Source: Bin87 sp965116785
Lineage (GTDB): Bacteria; Chloroflexota; Dehalococcoidia; Lucifugimonadales; UBA3495
Length of the DNA stretch: 64,000 nucleotides
NCBI GenBank assembly: GCA_965116785.1
Contig: OZ220731.1
Span: 4,030,001-4,094,000, forward strand
Reading direction: 5' to 3'
Positions 43,315-54,621 of this stretch are shown here, piece after piece; positions within the stretch are counted from its first letter, which is position 1, and every line of letters begins with the position of its first letter. The notes under the pieces were generated by a model that saw only the letters and a list, made by a program, of their open reading frames with translations, made no database searches and was not told the origin of the DNA. A program made the position numbers and the translations under genes.

Positions 43315-44994
43315 TGTTGTTGTCCAGCGATTCGGTCCTTATTAAGTGGAAAGCGAAAATGTCCGCATGGCTAGTTGGCGACGGTGGAGGATTCGCGTAG
43401 CGCCATGAACTTGGCGCGTTCTTTGGCGCTGAGTTTCTTCGTGGGCGGTTTCTCGGCGTAGGCGTACTTGCGCACGGTCACGCGAGATATGCCCAGTTCA
43501 CGGGAGATGGCGCGAGGGATAGCCCTTTTAGCCGGCCTTTCTGGATCGCCTTCCATGGGGCCAGTTGGGTTGGTGTGGGCGTACGTGTCCACGGGTTCGA
43601 TACTTCGCTGGCGGTGTCCCTGGCGGCAGGGTCCTTGCCAGCGGCAGGTTGGTGGGCAGTCTCAGCCGGACGCACCGGTCCAACGCGGCCAGACGGCGTT
43701 GTTGGGATCTGCTGATGTGATGATCCCCCACGCTGCTGACAACGCGTTTGAGTTCCGGTCCCGGGGACCAGGCGGTTACACCCGCCCACAGGGCGCCCAT
43801 GCGCGGCGGCGGTTCCTGGGTGGCCACGCGACGACCCTCGTACCTGACGATGAGCTCGCCGTCGGGACGTTCCAGCACCGCCACCCGCAGGCCAGCGTAG
43901 CTGGTGCGTTCGGCATCAGGCAGCAGTTGGAGGACCCGCCAGTTGTACTTCACCGTGTTGTCCCGGGACACCTTGCGGGTGTCCTTGAAGCATAGGACTT
44001 CCCGCAGGGACAGATCGGGATCAGCTGGGCGGTAGGACGGTTCCGGATGCTCGGGCTGCACGGCGAAACGGCCGTTGTAGCGGGGCAGGAAGTCCGGCAG
44101 CACCGCCGTGGCCTGATCCAGGGTTCTGGCATCAGCCACGCGCAGTTCGGTTACCAGCCGATCCTGGAAGGTCCCCGCCGCCCGTTCCACACGACCCTTG
44201 GCCTGTGGCGACCGGGCGAATATCTGTCGAATCCCCAATTCCTGCAGGGACCGGGTGAACTGGGTGGCTTCCGCCGCGGTCTCCGGCTTGCGGGCGTTGT
44301 GCTTGAATACCGCGTGTCGGTCGCTGTACAGCGCCAGGGGGATGCCCCAGTCCTCGATCAGGCCCTCCAGCAACGTGAAGTAGCCGGCGGTGGTCTCGCT
44401 GGTGCAAAACACGGCGTTGACCACGGCGCTGGTGGCGTCGTCCACCGCCGGCAGCAGAGCGAACTTGGGTCCCCGGTCCTCCAACCAGGCGTGATGGCTG
44501 CCGTCCAGTTGGATCAGCATCCCAGCTTGTGGCATGCGCTGGCGGCGGAAACGGTGTTGCGGCGAGCGCCGGCTGCGGGGACTACCGATACACGCCCTGG
44601 TGAGAATGCGCCGCACCGTGGGCCGGCTCCACTCGGTGCCCTCCCTCTCCCTGAGCAACTCGGTGAGGTGGGTGTGGTTGGCGCCCTCGTAGCGCTCCGT
44701 CGCCAGTTGCACCACCACAGTGGCCTCGGCGGGCAGAGTGGCGTTGTGGGGACGTCGGCCGCGGTTGCCGTGGGCCAGCGCGGCGGCGCCATGCTCCCGG
44801 TAGGCCGCCAGCATCCGACGGGCGTGGCGTCACCCTCAGCAGCTCTGCGGCGTGGGCGATGGGAACCTGGTATTCCAAAACGGAGTTCAGCACGGAAAGT
44901 CTGGCTTGTTCTTTTTGGTTCAACGTAACGTCCTTCATCAGAAGGACATTTTCGCTGACCAGTTAGAGGGTGACAAGATCGTAGAACAGCAACA
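43315..44994 (-). mobile_element. IS1202-like (ISNCY) element, copy 2
   Basis: 1680 bases, bounded by TGTTGTTGTCC at 43315 and the complement of TGTTGCTGTTCTAC ending at 44994. It is near-identical to copy 1 in inverted orientation. It separates the amidohydrolase fragment from the aspartyl-protease-like gene region. No clear target duplication is seen. The two inverted copies, about 9 kb apart, could recombine to invert the DNA carrying the methylase-kinase-receiver-MBL cassette. Confidence 0.85.
43371..44938 (-). pseudogene. IS1202-like transposase, copy 2 (extra frameshift)
   Basis: It has the same two-frame layout as copy 1: an N-terminal frame from 44938 and the main frame from ~44814. 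The DDE motifs 'QLDGSHHAWL', 'YSDRHAVF' and 'SPQAKGRVERAAG' are intact. Near 43530 a further indel moves the last ~50 codons, including the C-terminal helix-turn-helix ('AISRELGISRVTVRKYAY'), into another frame ending at 43371. This copy is therefore probably inactive unless copy 1 acts in trans. Confidence 0.75.
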
Positions 44995-45125
44995 AATCGC
45001 CTGCCTAATGACCCTGATAAACCACAGTTTACCTGTTTCTTGGGCTTTCGATCTCCGCCATCTTCGGTTCGCCTTCGCAGTGTGGCGGAACTCTTACCAT
45101 CTCGATCGGGTCAGCGGTCTTTGGC

Positions 45126-45497
45126 CTAAGTGAGCGAGTGCGGCATCTCGAGGGCGTTTACGGGTATGAGTCTCTGGGAGTGTGGGGCGGCCGCGAGCAT
45201 GGCGTCCTCGAGCGCCATGGCGCCGAGCAGGCTCTGCTCCGACTCTTCTCCGAAGGTGACGGGAGTGGGGAATTCCTTGCCGTGGAGTCGGATCATGGTG
45301 CGGCCCCGGGTGCGCTCGATGCGGCGGCCGTCGGCGAGTTCGGCGGTGTAGGTGCTTTCGGCGGGAACCGCTAGTTCTTCGAGGAGGCTCCTGGGGACCT
45401 TGGTGAAAGTGGCGCCGGTGTCGACGAGCATGACGACGGGCTGGAAGTTCCGGCCGTGGGGGTCGCCTATTTCAACTGTTATGCGGAAGGTGCCCAT
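45126..45497 (-). CDS. Retropepsin-like aspartyl protease (clan AA)
   Basis: About 123 residues from ATG 45497, which has AAGGAG six bases upstream; the longer frame to 45584 lacks this. 'VMLVDTGATFTKVP' is the catalytic Asp-Thr-Gly flap motif, and 'SLLGAMALEDAML' the second hydrophobic-Gly motif of single-domain retropepsin-like proteases, which dimerise. The usual size is 110-130 residues. The physiological substrate is unknown. It is a lone gene between IS1202-like copy 2 and the dispersed repeats. Confidence 0.78.
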   Translation of the reverse strand: MGTFRITVEIGDPHGRNFQPVVMLVDTGATFTKVPRSLLEELAVPAESTYTAELADGRRIERTRGRTMIRLHGKEFPTPVTFGEESEQSLLGAMALEDAMLAAAPHSQRLIPVNALEMPHSLT

Positions 45498-45669
45498 GAC
45501 GTCTCCTTGCGGGTCGCGCGTAATGGAGAATTCTGCTCGAGTATATCCGATGAAATCTCGGTGCCCTGGTAGTCGGCGTGACACAGTGCGGGGGGCTTCC
45601 AGGCGCTGTCGCTGGGTTTTCCCGTGCGTGGTTCGGCGGTTGGTCGCCGGGTTGCCCGTTGCCTCCTGC

Positions 45670-46110
45670 GCATGGTGCTCTCAGAGGATCTGGTTTCGCG
45701 CAGATGGCTTCCGTGTGGAATTTATCGGAAAGGGCCGTTCAGTCGCAACCGGTGGCTCTGGTGTCGTGTATGGCGGTTCTATCGCGGCGACCGCGGCTAA
45801 AACAATCAGCATGCTCATCGGGACTAATGAAAACGAAACTGGCCGCTCCGTTGGTCAGGAACGGCCAGCGCCGCCGTTCGTCAGCGACCCTGACATTGTG
45901 CCATTCACAGCATCGGATCCGCTACGGCTTGCTGTCATCAACTTCGTCGTTGCGACGTCGTATCGCCGCCTTCGCTTCCGACGCTCTCAGAGGCTCTGGT
46001 TTCCGCGCAGACGCTTCCGTGTGGAATTTATCGGGAAACAGCCGTTAAGGGGGAACCAGTGGCTCTGGTGTCGTCCCAGGCCATTCTGCCGTGCTACCTC
46101 AGGCTAGAAG
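45670..46110. repeat. Dispersed repeat, two adjacent copies
   Basis: A block starting 'ctcagaggatctggtttcgc' near 45677 and containing 'cttccgtgtggaatttatcgg' recurs at about 45986-46045 with few changes. The first copy is longer (to ~45960) and holds a hairpin, TGGCCGCTCC...GGAACGGCCA (about 45840-45868). The same ~270-base unit occurs at 54780-55050. No frame is conserved, so this is a non-coding mobile or structural repeat. Confidence 0.65.
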
Positions 46111-46429
46111 TCCAGCCGACTCACCCAGTCTGGCGGAGGCCGGATCCGGGTACATCCCCGCACCTGCGGGCTCAAAAGGGCAGAAGGCGGAGCCGGGTCC
46201 CTTCGGGGACCCGGCTCCGTGTCCGAGTTCTTGGATTTTCCCGCGTCTCGGGGAGCGGGATGCTGTAAATGATCTTGATCCGCCCTGGAAGCACCCAGAC
46301 AGTCTTGACGAACTTCTTTGGCACCTGCTTGCGCTCTTTGGCGCTGGAGTGCTTGATGAACTCGCTCACGTCCTTGGCGAAGTAGTAGTCCGGCGCAATC
46401 CGAATGTTCAGGTCGGACTCGTCGTAGTA

Positions 46430-47322
46430 ACCATTGGTGCTAGTTAGTGTCAGAGGACGAATTGAGCAATGGAGCGGTGGATGCGTCCAGTTGCGTCGGG
46501 TTCCAGTCCGTCCCACTGCACCAGAATGTTGAAGGCCATCATCAGGTAGGCCAGATGCGCCTCAAACCCGCGCCAGGTCAGATGTCGCATCACCTTGCAG
46601 CCCCATACGGTAGTCATCATGGAGAAGGTGGTTTCCACCGCCATACGTACGTTCCACTCTCCCCGTCGGCAAATCTTGACGTTGGCCGGGTCGCCTTTGG
46701 CGTGGTGAAAGCCGGTGTCGGCCAGGATGATCATCCGTCCGTCGTAGTGTTCCAGCAGGTGTCGGAAGGTCTGGTCATGAACGTTGGCCGTTCGACAGTC
46801 CCAATCAGTGATCAATCCCAGTTGGTTGATCACGATGCCGAGCTTGCCCCCAACGATCCAGCGGTGATTGGACTTGCCCTTCTTGCCCGCCTGGTGGAAA
46901 TCGCGCCCGGAGCGCACCGGATGGCACAGTTCAACGCCATAGCTGTCAGCGATGCCCAGAATGGTCGGCTGGGCCAGGAAGTAGCCGGTCCAGCAGGATT
47001 GGGTTTCCAGTCGGCGGAAGAGGCGGGTACGCTCCGGCAGTTTGGGGAAGAGATCGCCATAGTTGTCCTTGAGCCAATGGTAGAAGGGACGCTGCTTGAC
47101 GTTCTTGATGGCGTGGAGTACGCCGATAGTGACCAGTTCGCTGAGGGAGAGCCGGGCCTGGGGATGGGGCGCCACCGGCGGGAGGGTATCGTCTATCTTG
47201 CAGTAAAGTTCGGTGATAAAATCGGCAATGTTCACGAGGTTCCCTGCTGTGGAGAGTGTCAACTCACAGCATATGGGAGCCTCGTGGCTTTCTCAAAATC
47301 GTTTCAAACTAGCACCAAAGGT
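46430..47322 (-). mobile_element. IS982-like insertion sequence
   Basis: 893 bases bounded by terminal repeats ACCATTGGTGCTAGTTAG (46430) and, on the other strand, ACCTTTGGTGCTAGTTTG (from 47322), 16 of 18 matching. It is flanked by a perfect 5-base duplication TAGTA at 46425-46429 and 47323-47327. The size and ACC ends suit the IS982 group. Confidence 0.85.
46450..47262 (-). CDS. IS982-like DDE transposase
   Basis: A 270-residue protein filling the element. The N-terminal helical part ('IADFITELYCKID', 'LSLSELVTIGVLHAI') precedes a DDE core: 'IADSYGVELCHP', 'MIILADTGFHHAKGD' and 'VRMAVETTFSMM', the last giving the Glu. The frame is uninterrupted and the repeats and target duplication are intact, so it may be recent and active. 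IS982 assignment is from layout; IS5-like is the alternative. Confidence 0.8.
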   Translation of the reverse strand: MTLSTAGNLVNIADFITELYCKIDDTLPPVAPHPQARLSLSELVTIGVLHAIKNVKQRPFYHWLKDNYGDLFPKLPERTRLFRRLETQSCWTGYFLAQPTILGIADSYGVELCHPVRSGRDFHQAGKKGKSNHRWIVGGKLGIVINQLGLITDWDCRTANVHDQTFRHLLEHYDGRMIILADTGFHHAKGDPANVKICRRGEWNVRMAVETTFSMMTTVWGCKVMRHLTWRGFEAHLAYLMMAFNILVQWDGLEPDATGRIHRSIAQFVL

Positions 47323-50300
47323 TAGTAGATGTAGCACCGGGGACCTGGATCGTCTCCTTCGTAGGGGGAATCGCTTCCAGCAGGCTGCTCAGGCTGGATG
47401 TCACCTTCCACCTGGCCTCCCGGTGGAACTCCGGGTCCGGATGAGGCTCCGGCCGGTCGGACCTGTAGTCAAGGCTGTCGATGTCGACCCAGGTCTGCCC
47501 CTCAATGCGCTGGTCATCTTACAGGATGCGGTCGATGATGCCGGTGTAGGCCCTCAGGTTATCACGTCATACGCTTTGCTCCTGGGGCCAGTCGTGGCAG
47601 CGGCCGTTTTCGGTAACCGGCCTGCCGCTGGCAACGTCCCCCTCGTTCGCGCCGCCCCTATCCTCCCGGTCCGGAGACGGTGAGTTCCAGCGGGATCGAC
47701 AGCTTCCGCCCATCCTCAGTGCAGATGGCGCCATTGGCGTTGCAGTCAGGAGTGATGGGCAGGGTGACCACGAAGTCGCCGTCCCCGCTGGGGGTTGCGG
47801 TGATGAGCCAACTCTTGCTTCGAGTGTCGCTGTCGGGGTTAATGCGCTTGGCCCGGTTCACCTCTCCCCCCGAGACGCTGAAGGCATCGTCCCGGAGAGT
47901 CTCGTAGCTGAAGTCGTTGGCGAGATCCTCGCTAAAGTGAAGCTCGAAGGTGAAGGCGGTGGCCCCGTCGTGGCTCTGCGGCTCATTCTCGAGGCTGGCG
48001 ATCAGCGGTTTGGCGGCCGTTCCCGTCGCTTCGGCAGAGGCGGGACCTTCGCCTACCCTGTTTACGGCTGCGACCCGCACGGTGTACCTCACGCCGCCGG
48101 TCAAGCCGGTGATGGTGTGGGTGATGCCGGTCACGGACTCCTCGGAGACATCGGCGACCGTGTCCCAGCTGTCGCCGGCCTCCTTCCACTGCACCCTGTA
48201 GCCGGTGATGTCGGAGCCGCCGCCGCTGTCAGGCGCGTGCCAGGACAGGTCCAGAGCCTCCGCGTAATGGGGAACCACGTTCAGGTGTTCCGGTGCCCCC
48301 GGCACGGTGGCCGCTACCACAGCCGTTGACTCGCTGATCAGGGTCTCCTTGTTGTTGGCGTTGTCGGTGAAGCTCACCTTCACCTGGATGGTCTTGCCCA
48401 CCTCCGAGGTGGTGAGGTCGTAGCTGGGGCCGGTGGCCCCCGGGATGTCGGCGCCGTCGGCCAGCCACTGGTGGTCGAAAGAGACGTTGATCAGCCCGTC
48501 GGCGTCGGTGATACCTGACGTGCTCGCCGCCAGCGTCTGTCCCGCCTGGGCCGTCCCACTGATCGTGGGAAGGCCGATAGGCTCGTTGTTCTCAGGCTCT
48601 TCGTCTTGCTGCTCCGATACGCCTCCTGCAGGCGTACCAGTGGTTTCCACTGAAGCGGGACCGTCACCTGCGTTGTTGGTGGCTATGACGCGCACCGTAT
48701 ACGCCACCCCGCCGGTCAACCCGGTGATGGTGTGGGATGTTCCGGTCACCGTCGCCTGGGAAACGTCGGCCGCAGTGTCCCAGTTGTCGGCCGCCTCCTT
48801 CCACTGGACCCTGTATCCTGTGACCGCAGTTCCGCCGCTGGAGGAGGGCACTTGCCAAGAGACGTCGAGTTCCTGGATCTGGTCTCCCTTGACTACGGTA
48901 ACGCTCTGGGGGGCTGTGGGCACCGTCGCGACCACCGCCGCCGTGGCCTCGCTGGTCAGGGTCTCCTTGTTGTTGGCGTTGTCGGTGAAGCTCACCTTCA
49001 CCTGGATGGTCTTGCCCACGTCCTCTGAGACCACTGTGTACGTGGCAGCCGTCTTCCCGTTGATATCGGTGTCCGTGCCGCCATCGTTTCTGATCCACTG
49101 GTAGCTGAAGGTGGGGTTGGTCGGCCCGTCGGCGTCGGCAATGCCCGTGGTGTCCACCGTGAGCATCTCGTCCACCTGCGCCGTACCGCTGATGATGGGT
49201 GCTCCCGTGGCCGGAGTGTTGGTCTTCTTGACCGTGAAGGAGACGGACAGCGCCCCCAGTTCCTCACCGTTCAGGCTGCCCTCGGAGTAGGCCGTCGCCG
49301 TCAGGGTATAGCTCCCCACCGGCAGGTTCCCGCCGTGGAGGTCGTCCTCCCCGTGGTCCCCGTGCAGGGAGTAGGGGGCGTAGTTCTCCTCCTGGTCCTC
49401 GGACCTGCCTCCGGTCATTTGCAGCCGGACGCTGCCGATGTCCGCGCCCGTCTTGGTATCCACCCGTATGCCGAAGCTGCCGCCCTGCGGGTCATCCAAG
49501 GTCAGGGTGTCGCCGTAGGCCAGCGTGGCCAGCACCGTCTGGGGGTTGGCGGACGCGTCCACCACCGTGAACCCGGTCAGGGGCCCTGGATCGGCAACGA
49601 CGGCAGCCGTGGCCGCACTGGTCAGGGTCTCGTCGTTGTTGGCGTTGTCGGTGAATGACACCTTCACCTGGATGGTCTTGCCCACCTCCGAGTCGGTGAG
49701 GTCGTAGGTAGAGCCAGTGGCGCCTGCGATGTCTGTACCATCGGCCAGCCACTGGTGGTCAAAGGAGACGTTGATCAGCCCATCGGCGTCGGATATGCCC
49801 GACGTGCGCGCCGTCAGCGTCTGTCCCGCCTGGGCTGTGCCGCTGATGGTGGGGGCTCCCGTAGCCGGACTGTTCGCCGCCGGCTCGTCGCTGTTGAAGA
49901 TCGTCCCCACCGCGTCGTTCCTGACAATGCCGATGGCGGAGGGGTTGCTGAGACGCAGCGTGAGCGTCTCCCCGCTGTCTTCGATGCTGTCGTTTGCGAC
50001 CGGCACGCGGATCTCCTTGATGGAAAACCCGTAGCGGGAGAACGTCAGGGTTCCCGACTTGCTGGTGTAGTCGGTTCCGGCCGTGGCGGACCCCGCGACG
50101 GTGGCGTAATCCACCGTCACCGTGCCCTGCGGTTTCGGGCGCAGCATCACCTCGAACACCAAGTCGGCGTCAGTCCCCTCATAGGCAGTCGCGTCGAGCA
50201 CCGCGATGCCCCCCGAATACCACCTGCGCAACGGCTCGGTGTCCACTTCCAACGTCACGGGCATGCTCGCACCGTCCGCGGTCAAAGCGACCACGTGATA

Positions 50301-52253
50301 CTGCAACGAGCGGGCGTGATCACGGTCTTGGTTAGACAGGTCAGAGAACAGATCGCTGAAGCTCGTCCCGGTGACGGTGGGGAGCCGCTTCCCCAACCGG
50401 TCGTACAGGGGCAAAAACATGATTTGACTCAACGAAAACCGGCGATCTGTGCGGGGCCCTCCGTCACGGCACCCGGAAACATAACGCCGATCTGGCACGT
50501 AGACTCCGATGTGGCTCCCGCCGTCGTTGAAATCCCGCTCGACGTGGTAGCCGGTGACACTCCCCCGGACGCTGGCGGATCCCAGTCGAGCGCGACGCGC
50601 CCGTTCCGTCCGCCCCCCGCGGCCGCCATCACATTGCGCGGCGGATTCACCGTCCGGTAGTTGTTCGTCGCATAAGGTTCCGGCGTGTACGAGAAGCCGG
50701 AGATGTGGGAGGTGTCGAATGTAGCGTCCCAATTGTAGGTCGCCAAGCTCGTCAACGGTGCGAACGCCTGCGGTGAGCCGGTGCGCGGGTTCCACGGGTA
50801 CTTCGGATGGGCCCACGCCTTCTGCTGGTCGGTCCAGCACCGGCCCACATTGCTGAGCCTGCCGGCGGGGTTGCGGGAGAAGCCGCGCAGGTCGAGCTCG
50901 GTAAGGTTCGACAGGCCGCTGAAGACGTCGTCGCCGAGTCGGGGGAGGATGTTATTGTCCGCCAGGCTCAGGTACTCCAAGCTCGTCATTTCCTGGAACA
51001 TGCCGCTGGGCAGGGATTGCCGGAAGATGCCGTCGGCATGTTCGAACGAACTCAGGCCCAGACCGCTGAGGTCCAGCCTCTCGAGACTGCTCAGGTCTCT
51101 CAGGTCATCGTGTCTGAGGTGGTTGTGGAAGACACCTTGGCTGCCCCCCGGACCCAGACCCGAGAAGTCCAGCTCGGTGATGGCCTCCAGTTCGGAGATC
51201 CGCACGTAGTCGCACGTGTCGGCTGACGGGGTTTCCCGCAGGAGCTCATCGCGCAGCCACCAAGTCCGGTCGCAGATTTCCAGGACTTCCATATTCACTA
51301 GGCTGAGCGACACCTTGTCATTGACGTCCCAGCTCAGCCACGGCGCCTCCCCGGTGTACACGTAAAGGCCATCGCCTTGCGTCCCCGTTGCGGCGGCCTT
51401 CGTGAGTACTTCGGTTCCGACCACAAACGTGAAGTCGGTGTCGAGCGCTTGCGTCAGGGAGATCTTCAGGTCTCCACCGGAGAGCAGGACCGCCAAGACC
51501 TCTATCGTGTCGCCGTCCAGACTGAAGCTTGTGGACGTGAGCGAGCCAACGGTGGGGCTGGCCAAGGAGGAATAGCCAACATTGGTGGTCCCTCCGGTGG
51601 TGACACTTCCAGCGGTCATCGTCGCCGACCATATGGTTGCCCCGCGGACGTCAGGAGCTGACCTGTAGAAGATGATGGAGTCTTGGGTCTGGTCGGCAAC
51701 CCAGAAGGTGTCGCCGTCGGACCAGAGGCCCTCGCCGTCGCTGTTGTCCGTTTCCAGGTCGAAGTCCTCGTCCGCATCGCGGGATTTGTCAGACATCTTG
51801 TAGGCGTAGACCTTGTTGTCCTCGCGGTCTAGGACGTACATGGTGGTTCCGTCTGACCAGAGGCCCCGGGGCTCATGGTTGCCGGCTGCGTAGAAGGTGT
51901 CGAACTCCAGCGACGTGTCGCGGTCGCCGTATCCGGTCGTGGATAGCTTGTAGGCGAAGATCTTGTTGCCGGCCTCAATGCCGTCGTTGGCCACCCAGAT
52001 GGTTGTGGCGTTGCACCACAGGCCTTGGGGGTCTTTGTTTCCGTCGGCCAGGCTGATGTCCTTGGACGAGTCATAGGCCTTGGTCGAGGCGGTGTATCCG
52101 AAGATCTTGTTGCCTGCGCCTATTCCGTCGTTGGCCACGAACACGGTGGTTCCGTCGAAGCAGATGCCGGTGGGATCATTATTGCTTGCCGTCTCGAGGC
52201 CGGTGATGTCTTCGGACGAAACGTGAGAGCCGTCTGAGAGTAAATATCCGAAG

Positions 52254-53709
52254 CTGGACTTTGCGCGTTATTAGAAAAGTATAAAGACAGGGTAATCTAG
52301 GCTGACCCGACTTCTCATGGAAGGCCCAGCCATGCTCACCCTGCCCGATGCCATTGTAGCCGTACTCGTCCCTTTCGCAACGCTGTTCACCAACCCAACC
52401 TGGCAGAAGGCGCAAATCTTGCTGGTAGGCGCCATACTGGCGCCGGGTCAACGCACCGTGGCCGCGGCCCTGCGGGTCATGGGGCGCAGCGGTGCTGGCG
52501 ATTTTGCCCGCTACCATGAGGTGCTGAACCGGGCGGTGTGGTCGCCCCGTGCGGCGGCGCGCATTCTGCTCTTATTGTTGCTCCGCCATCTGGACCATGG
52601 CGACGGGCCTCTGGTCTTCGGCATCGACGAAACCCTGGAACGCCGTCGCGGCGCCAAGATCCAGGCCCGAGGAATCTACCGGGACGCAGTGCGTTCCAGT
52701 CGCCACCAGCCGGTCAAGGCCAGCGGTTTGCGCTGGATCTCCCTGATGTGGTTGGGACCGGTGCCCTGGGCTGGTCGGTACTGGGCATTGCCGGTGCTCA
52801 CCGTGCTGGCGCCTTCGTCGCGCTACCACCAGCAGCAGGAACGCCGGCACAAGAAAATCACCGACTGGGCCCGCCAGATGATCATGCTGTTGCGCCGCTG
52901 GCTCCCGCACCGCCCCCTGGTGCTGGTGGGGGACAACGGCTACGCCGTGCTCGACCTGCTCCACTGCTGCCAGTCTCTCCGTGAACCGGTCACCCTCATC
53001 GCCAGATTGCGCTTGGACGCCGCTCTGTATGCGCCAGCACCGCCCCGCGAGCCGGACCAAAACGGCCGACCGCCGCTGAAAGGCGAGCGGCGACCCTCGC
53101 TCAAAACCCTCCTGGATCAGGATCAAGCGGCTTGGACCGTCGCCGCGGTGTCCTGGTACGACGGCACCACCCGCATCATGGAACTCACCTCCCAGACCGC
53201 CGTCTGGTATCGCTCGGGGAAGCCAGCGGTGACCATTCGCTGGGTGCTGATCCGCGATCCCCAGGGTACCTTCGACCCCCAAGCCCTGCTCTGCACCGAC
53301 CCAGCGGCGGACCCGACCCAAATTCTGGAATGGTTTGTGCTGCGTTGGCAATTGGAGGTCACCTTCCAGGAAGTCCGCACCCACCTGGGTATGGAAACCC
53401 AGCGCCAATGGTCCGACCTGGCCATCGCTCGCACCACGCCCATCCTGCTGGGCCTTTTCTCCTGGACTACCCTGGCCGCCCACTCCTTGCAGGAACATCA
53501 TCCCATCACCCAGCGCACCGCCGCCTGGTATGACAAACCGTCGCCGACTTTCGTGGATGCCATCGCTCTGGTGCGACGTCACCTATGGCTCGCGTCCGAG
53601 GGTTTTTCCCGGTCCGCCGGCAACACCGACATGCAGGAACTCCCCGCCACTCTGTACCACCGAATGGTGGATTCCCTCGCCTACGCCGCTTGAAATGCGC
53701 AAAGCCCAG
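52254..53709 (+). mobile_element. IS701-like insertion sequence
   Basis: 1456 bases between terminal repeats CTGGACTTTGCGCG (52254) and, on the other strand, CTGGGCTTTGCGCA (from 53709). A 5-base duplication CGAAG flanks it (52249-52253 and 53710-53714). Removing the element plus one CGAAG restores the host reading 'NKIF|GYLL' exactly, which fixes the boundaries. Confidence 0.88.
52317..53693 (+). CDS. IS701-family transposase
   Basis: A 458-residue DDE transposase. 'VFGIDETLERRRG' and 'LVLVGDNGYAVLDLL' give the first two acidic residues; the Glu is in 'WQLEVTFQEVRTHLG'. The C-terminal 'ARTTPILLGLFSWTTLAA' is typical of the family. An in-frame ATG at 52332 ('MLTLPDA') is an alternative start. 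The frame is intact from end to end, so the element is probably active. A relative's end lies at the left edge of the window. Confidence 0.85.
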   Translation: MEGPAMLTLPDAIVAVLVPFATLFTNPTWQKAQILLVGAILAPGQRTVAAALRVMGRSGAGDFARYHEVLNRAVWSPRAAARILLLLLLRHLDHGDGPLVFGIDETLERRRGAKIQARGIYRDAVRSSRHQPVKASGLRWISLMWLGPVPWAGRYWALPVLTVLAPSSRYHQQQERRHKKITDWARQMIMLLRRWLPHRPLVLVGDNGYAVLDLLHCCQSLREPVTLIARLRLDAALYAPAPPREPDQNGRPPLKGERRPSLKTLLDQDQAAWTVAAVSWYDGTTRIMELTSQTAVWYRSGKPAVTIRWVLIRDPQGTFDPQALLCTDPAADPTQILEWFVLRWQLEVTFQEVRTHLGMETQRQWSDLAIARTTPILLGLFSWTTLAAHSLQEHHPITQRTAAWYDKPSPTFVDAIALVRRHLWLASEGFSRSAGNTDMQELPATLYHRMVDSLAYAA

Positions 53710-53962
53710 CGAAGATTTTGTTGCCTGCGCCTATTCCGTCGTTGGCGACCCAGATATGGGTGGAATTGCCGGTCAGGCCGGCCGCGTCGGAGTTGGAGCT
53801 AACGAGGGTGGGCGTCGTCTGGCCGTAGGCTATGTTACTGGTGATTGCGACGACGATGGCCAGTACGGCCAGGACCGCAAGCAGCACGACGGCCGGGAAG
53901 GCGGCGCGTCCGATGAGCCCGGCCCCTGCAGGATGGCTGAAGAGCAACCTGTCGTTGGGCAT

Positions 53963-54621
53963 TGACGTACTCCTCTTGTCGTGGTCGGACCGGCGCGGAC
54001 GACGCAGGAGGGCTGAGCGCCGGACGGTAGCAGATGACAGTAGGAATCAGTGATGCGCCGGAGAGATTCGGGATGATCCGACCGCGGCCGTCGACGGCCG
54101 GGCCGGTGGTGGACGGCCAGTTGGATTGTCCGCCGCTCCGGATGCCTGAGGGGCCGGTCCGGGTCCTACAGGAACAGCCGACCGCTGGACTTCGCCGTGG
54201 TCGCGCCGCAGCCCGGGTGCTGGCGGCGCGAGTGGTCCAGAGCTTGGACTGGAGGGTGATGCCCGTCATGGCGCATCACCGGCGGATGGCGGGTAGGGCG
54301 CTGGATCGGCGAGGCAAGAAGCCGCAGGCGGCTGTGGGGCTGGAGCGGGAAAATCTGGCGGGGTTTGTCATGGGAGCACCCTCCGGCCCACTGCTCGTCG
54401 TCCTGGGCTCCCTCTGCCCATTGGGTGTGGATGTCCATCCGATTGCGGCCAAGTAAATGCGATCCGGCCGGATGCCGGACGCGGCCAACTCGTAGTGTAG
54501 GCATTCCGTCGTGAGAAACGAGTGAGAATATCGCCAAACTTACGTGTAATATCATGAGGCGCAAGCCGCTTCCGATATAACCCCGGCATCGAGGCCGTCT
54601 TGGTGACAGCCATGAGGTGCA
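53963..54621. other. Region without a supported gene
   Basis: It lies between the start of the surface protein gene (53962, minus) and the sensor relic at 54622 (plus). No convincing gene is present. It should hold the promoter for the surface protein; I cannot place it. Confidence 0.35.

Larger units (their letters stand above)
46270..47565 (-). pseudogene. Unknown gene interrupted by IS982-like element
   Basis: On the minus strand, codons before the insertion (47565-47323) read 'AYTGIIDRIL*DDQRIEGQ', 'TWVDIDSLDYRSDRPE' and 'LLEAIPPTKETIQVPG'. After the insertion the frame continues 'NGYYDESDLNIRIAPDYYFA' and ends 'IIYSIPLP...'. Removing the 893-base element and one target copy joins the two parts. 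An additional TAA sits before 'DDQRIEGQ'. The family is not recognised; its style resembles the C-terminal region of a large recombinase, with low certainty. Confidence 0.5.
47658..53962 (-). pseudogene. Large surface protein: propeller-like repeats, LRR, Calx-beta, FN3; split
   Basis: The gene starts at 53962 with a membrane signal ('VVLLAVLAVLAIVVAIT') and the first 'WVANDGIGAGNKIF' repeat, is cut by an IS701-like element (52254-53709), and resumes with the same repeat. It then shows leucine-rich repeats ('LERLDLSGLGL', 'LTELDLRGF'), a FN3 start, a Calx-beta domain ('TVDYATVAGSATAGTDY') and repeated Ig/FN3-like units ('GKTIQVKVSFTDNANN') to the stop at 47658. A missing G in the run at 50562-50566 breaks the frame inside the FN3 start ('PPASGG|SVTGYHVERD'). 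The intact protein would be about 2100 residues, exported, and used for adhesion or binding. Confidence 0.8.

Noticed and set aside
49755..50660. 301-codon plus-strand frame
   Set aside because: It is antisense to the Calx-beta/FN3 repeats of the surface protein, and its composition mirrors the repeats.
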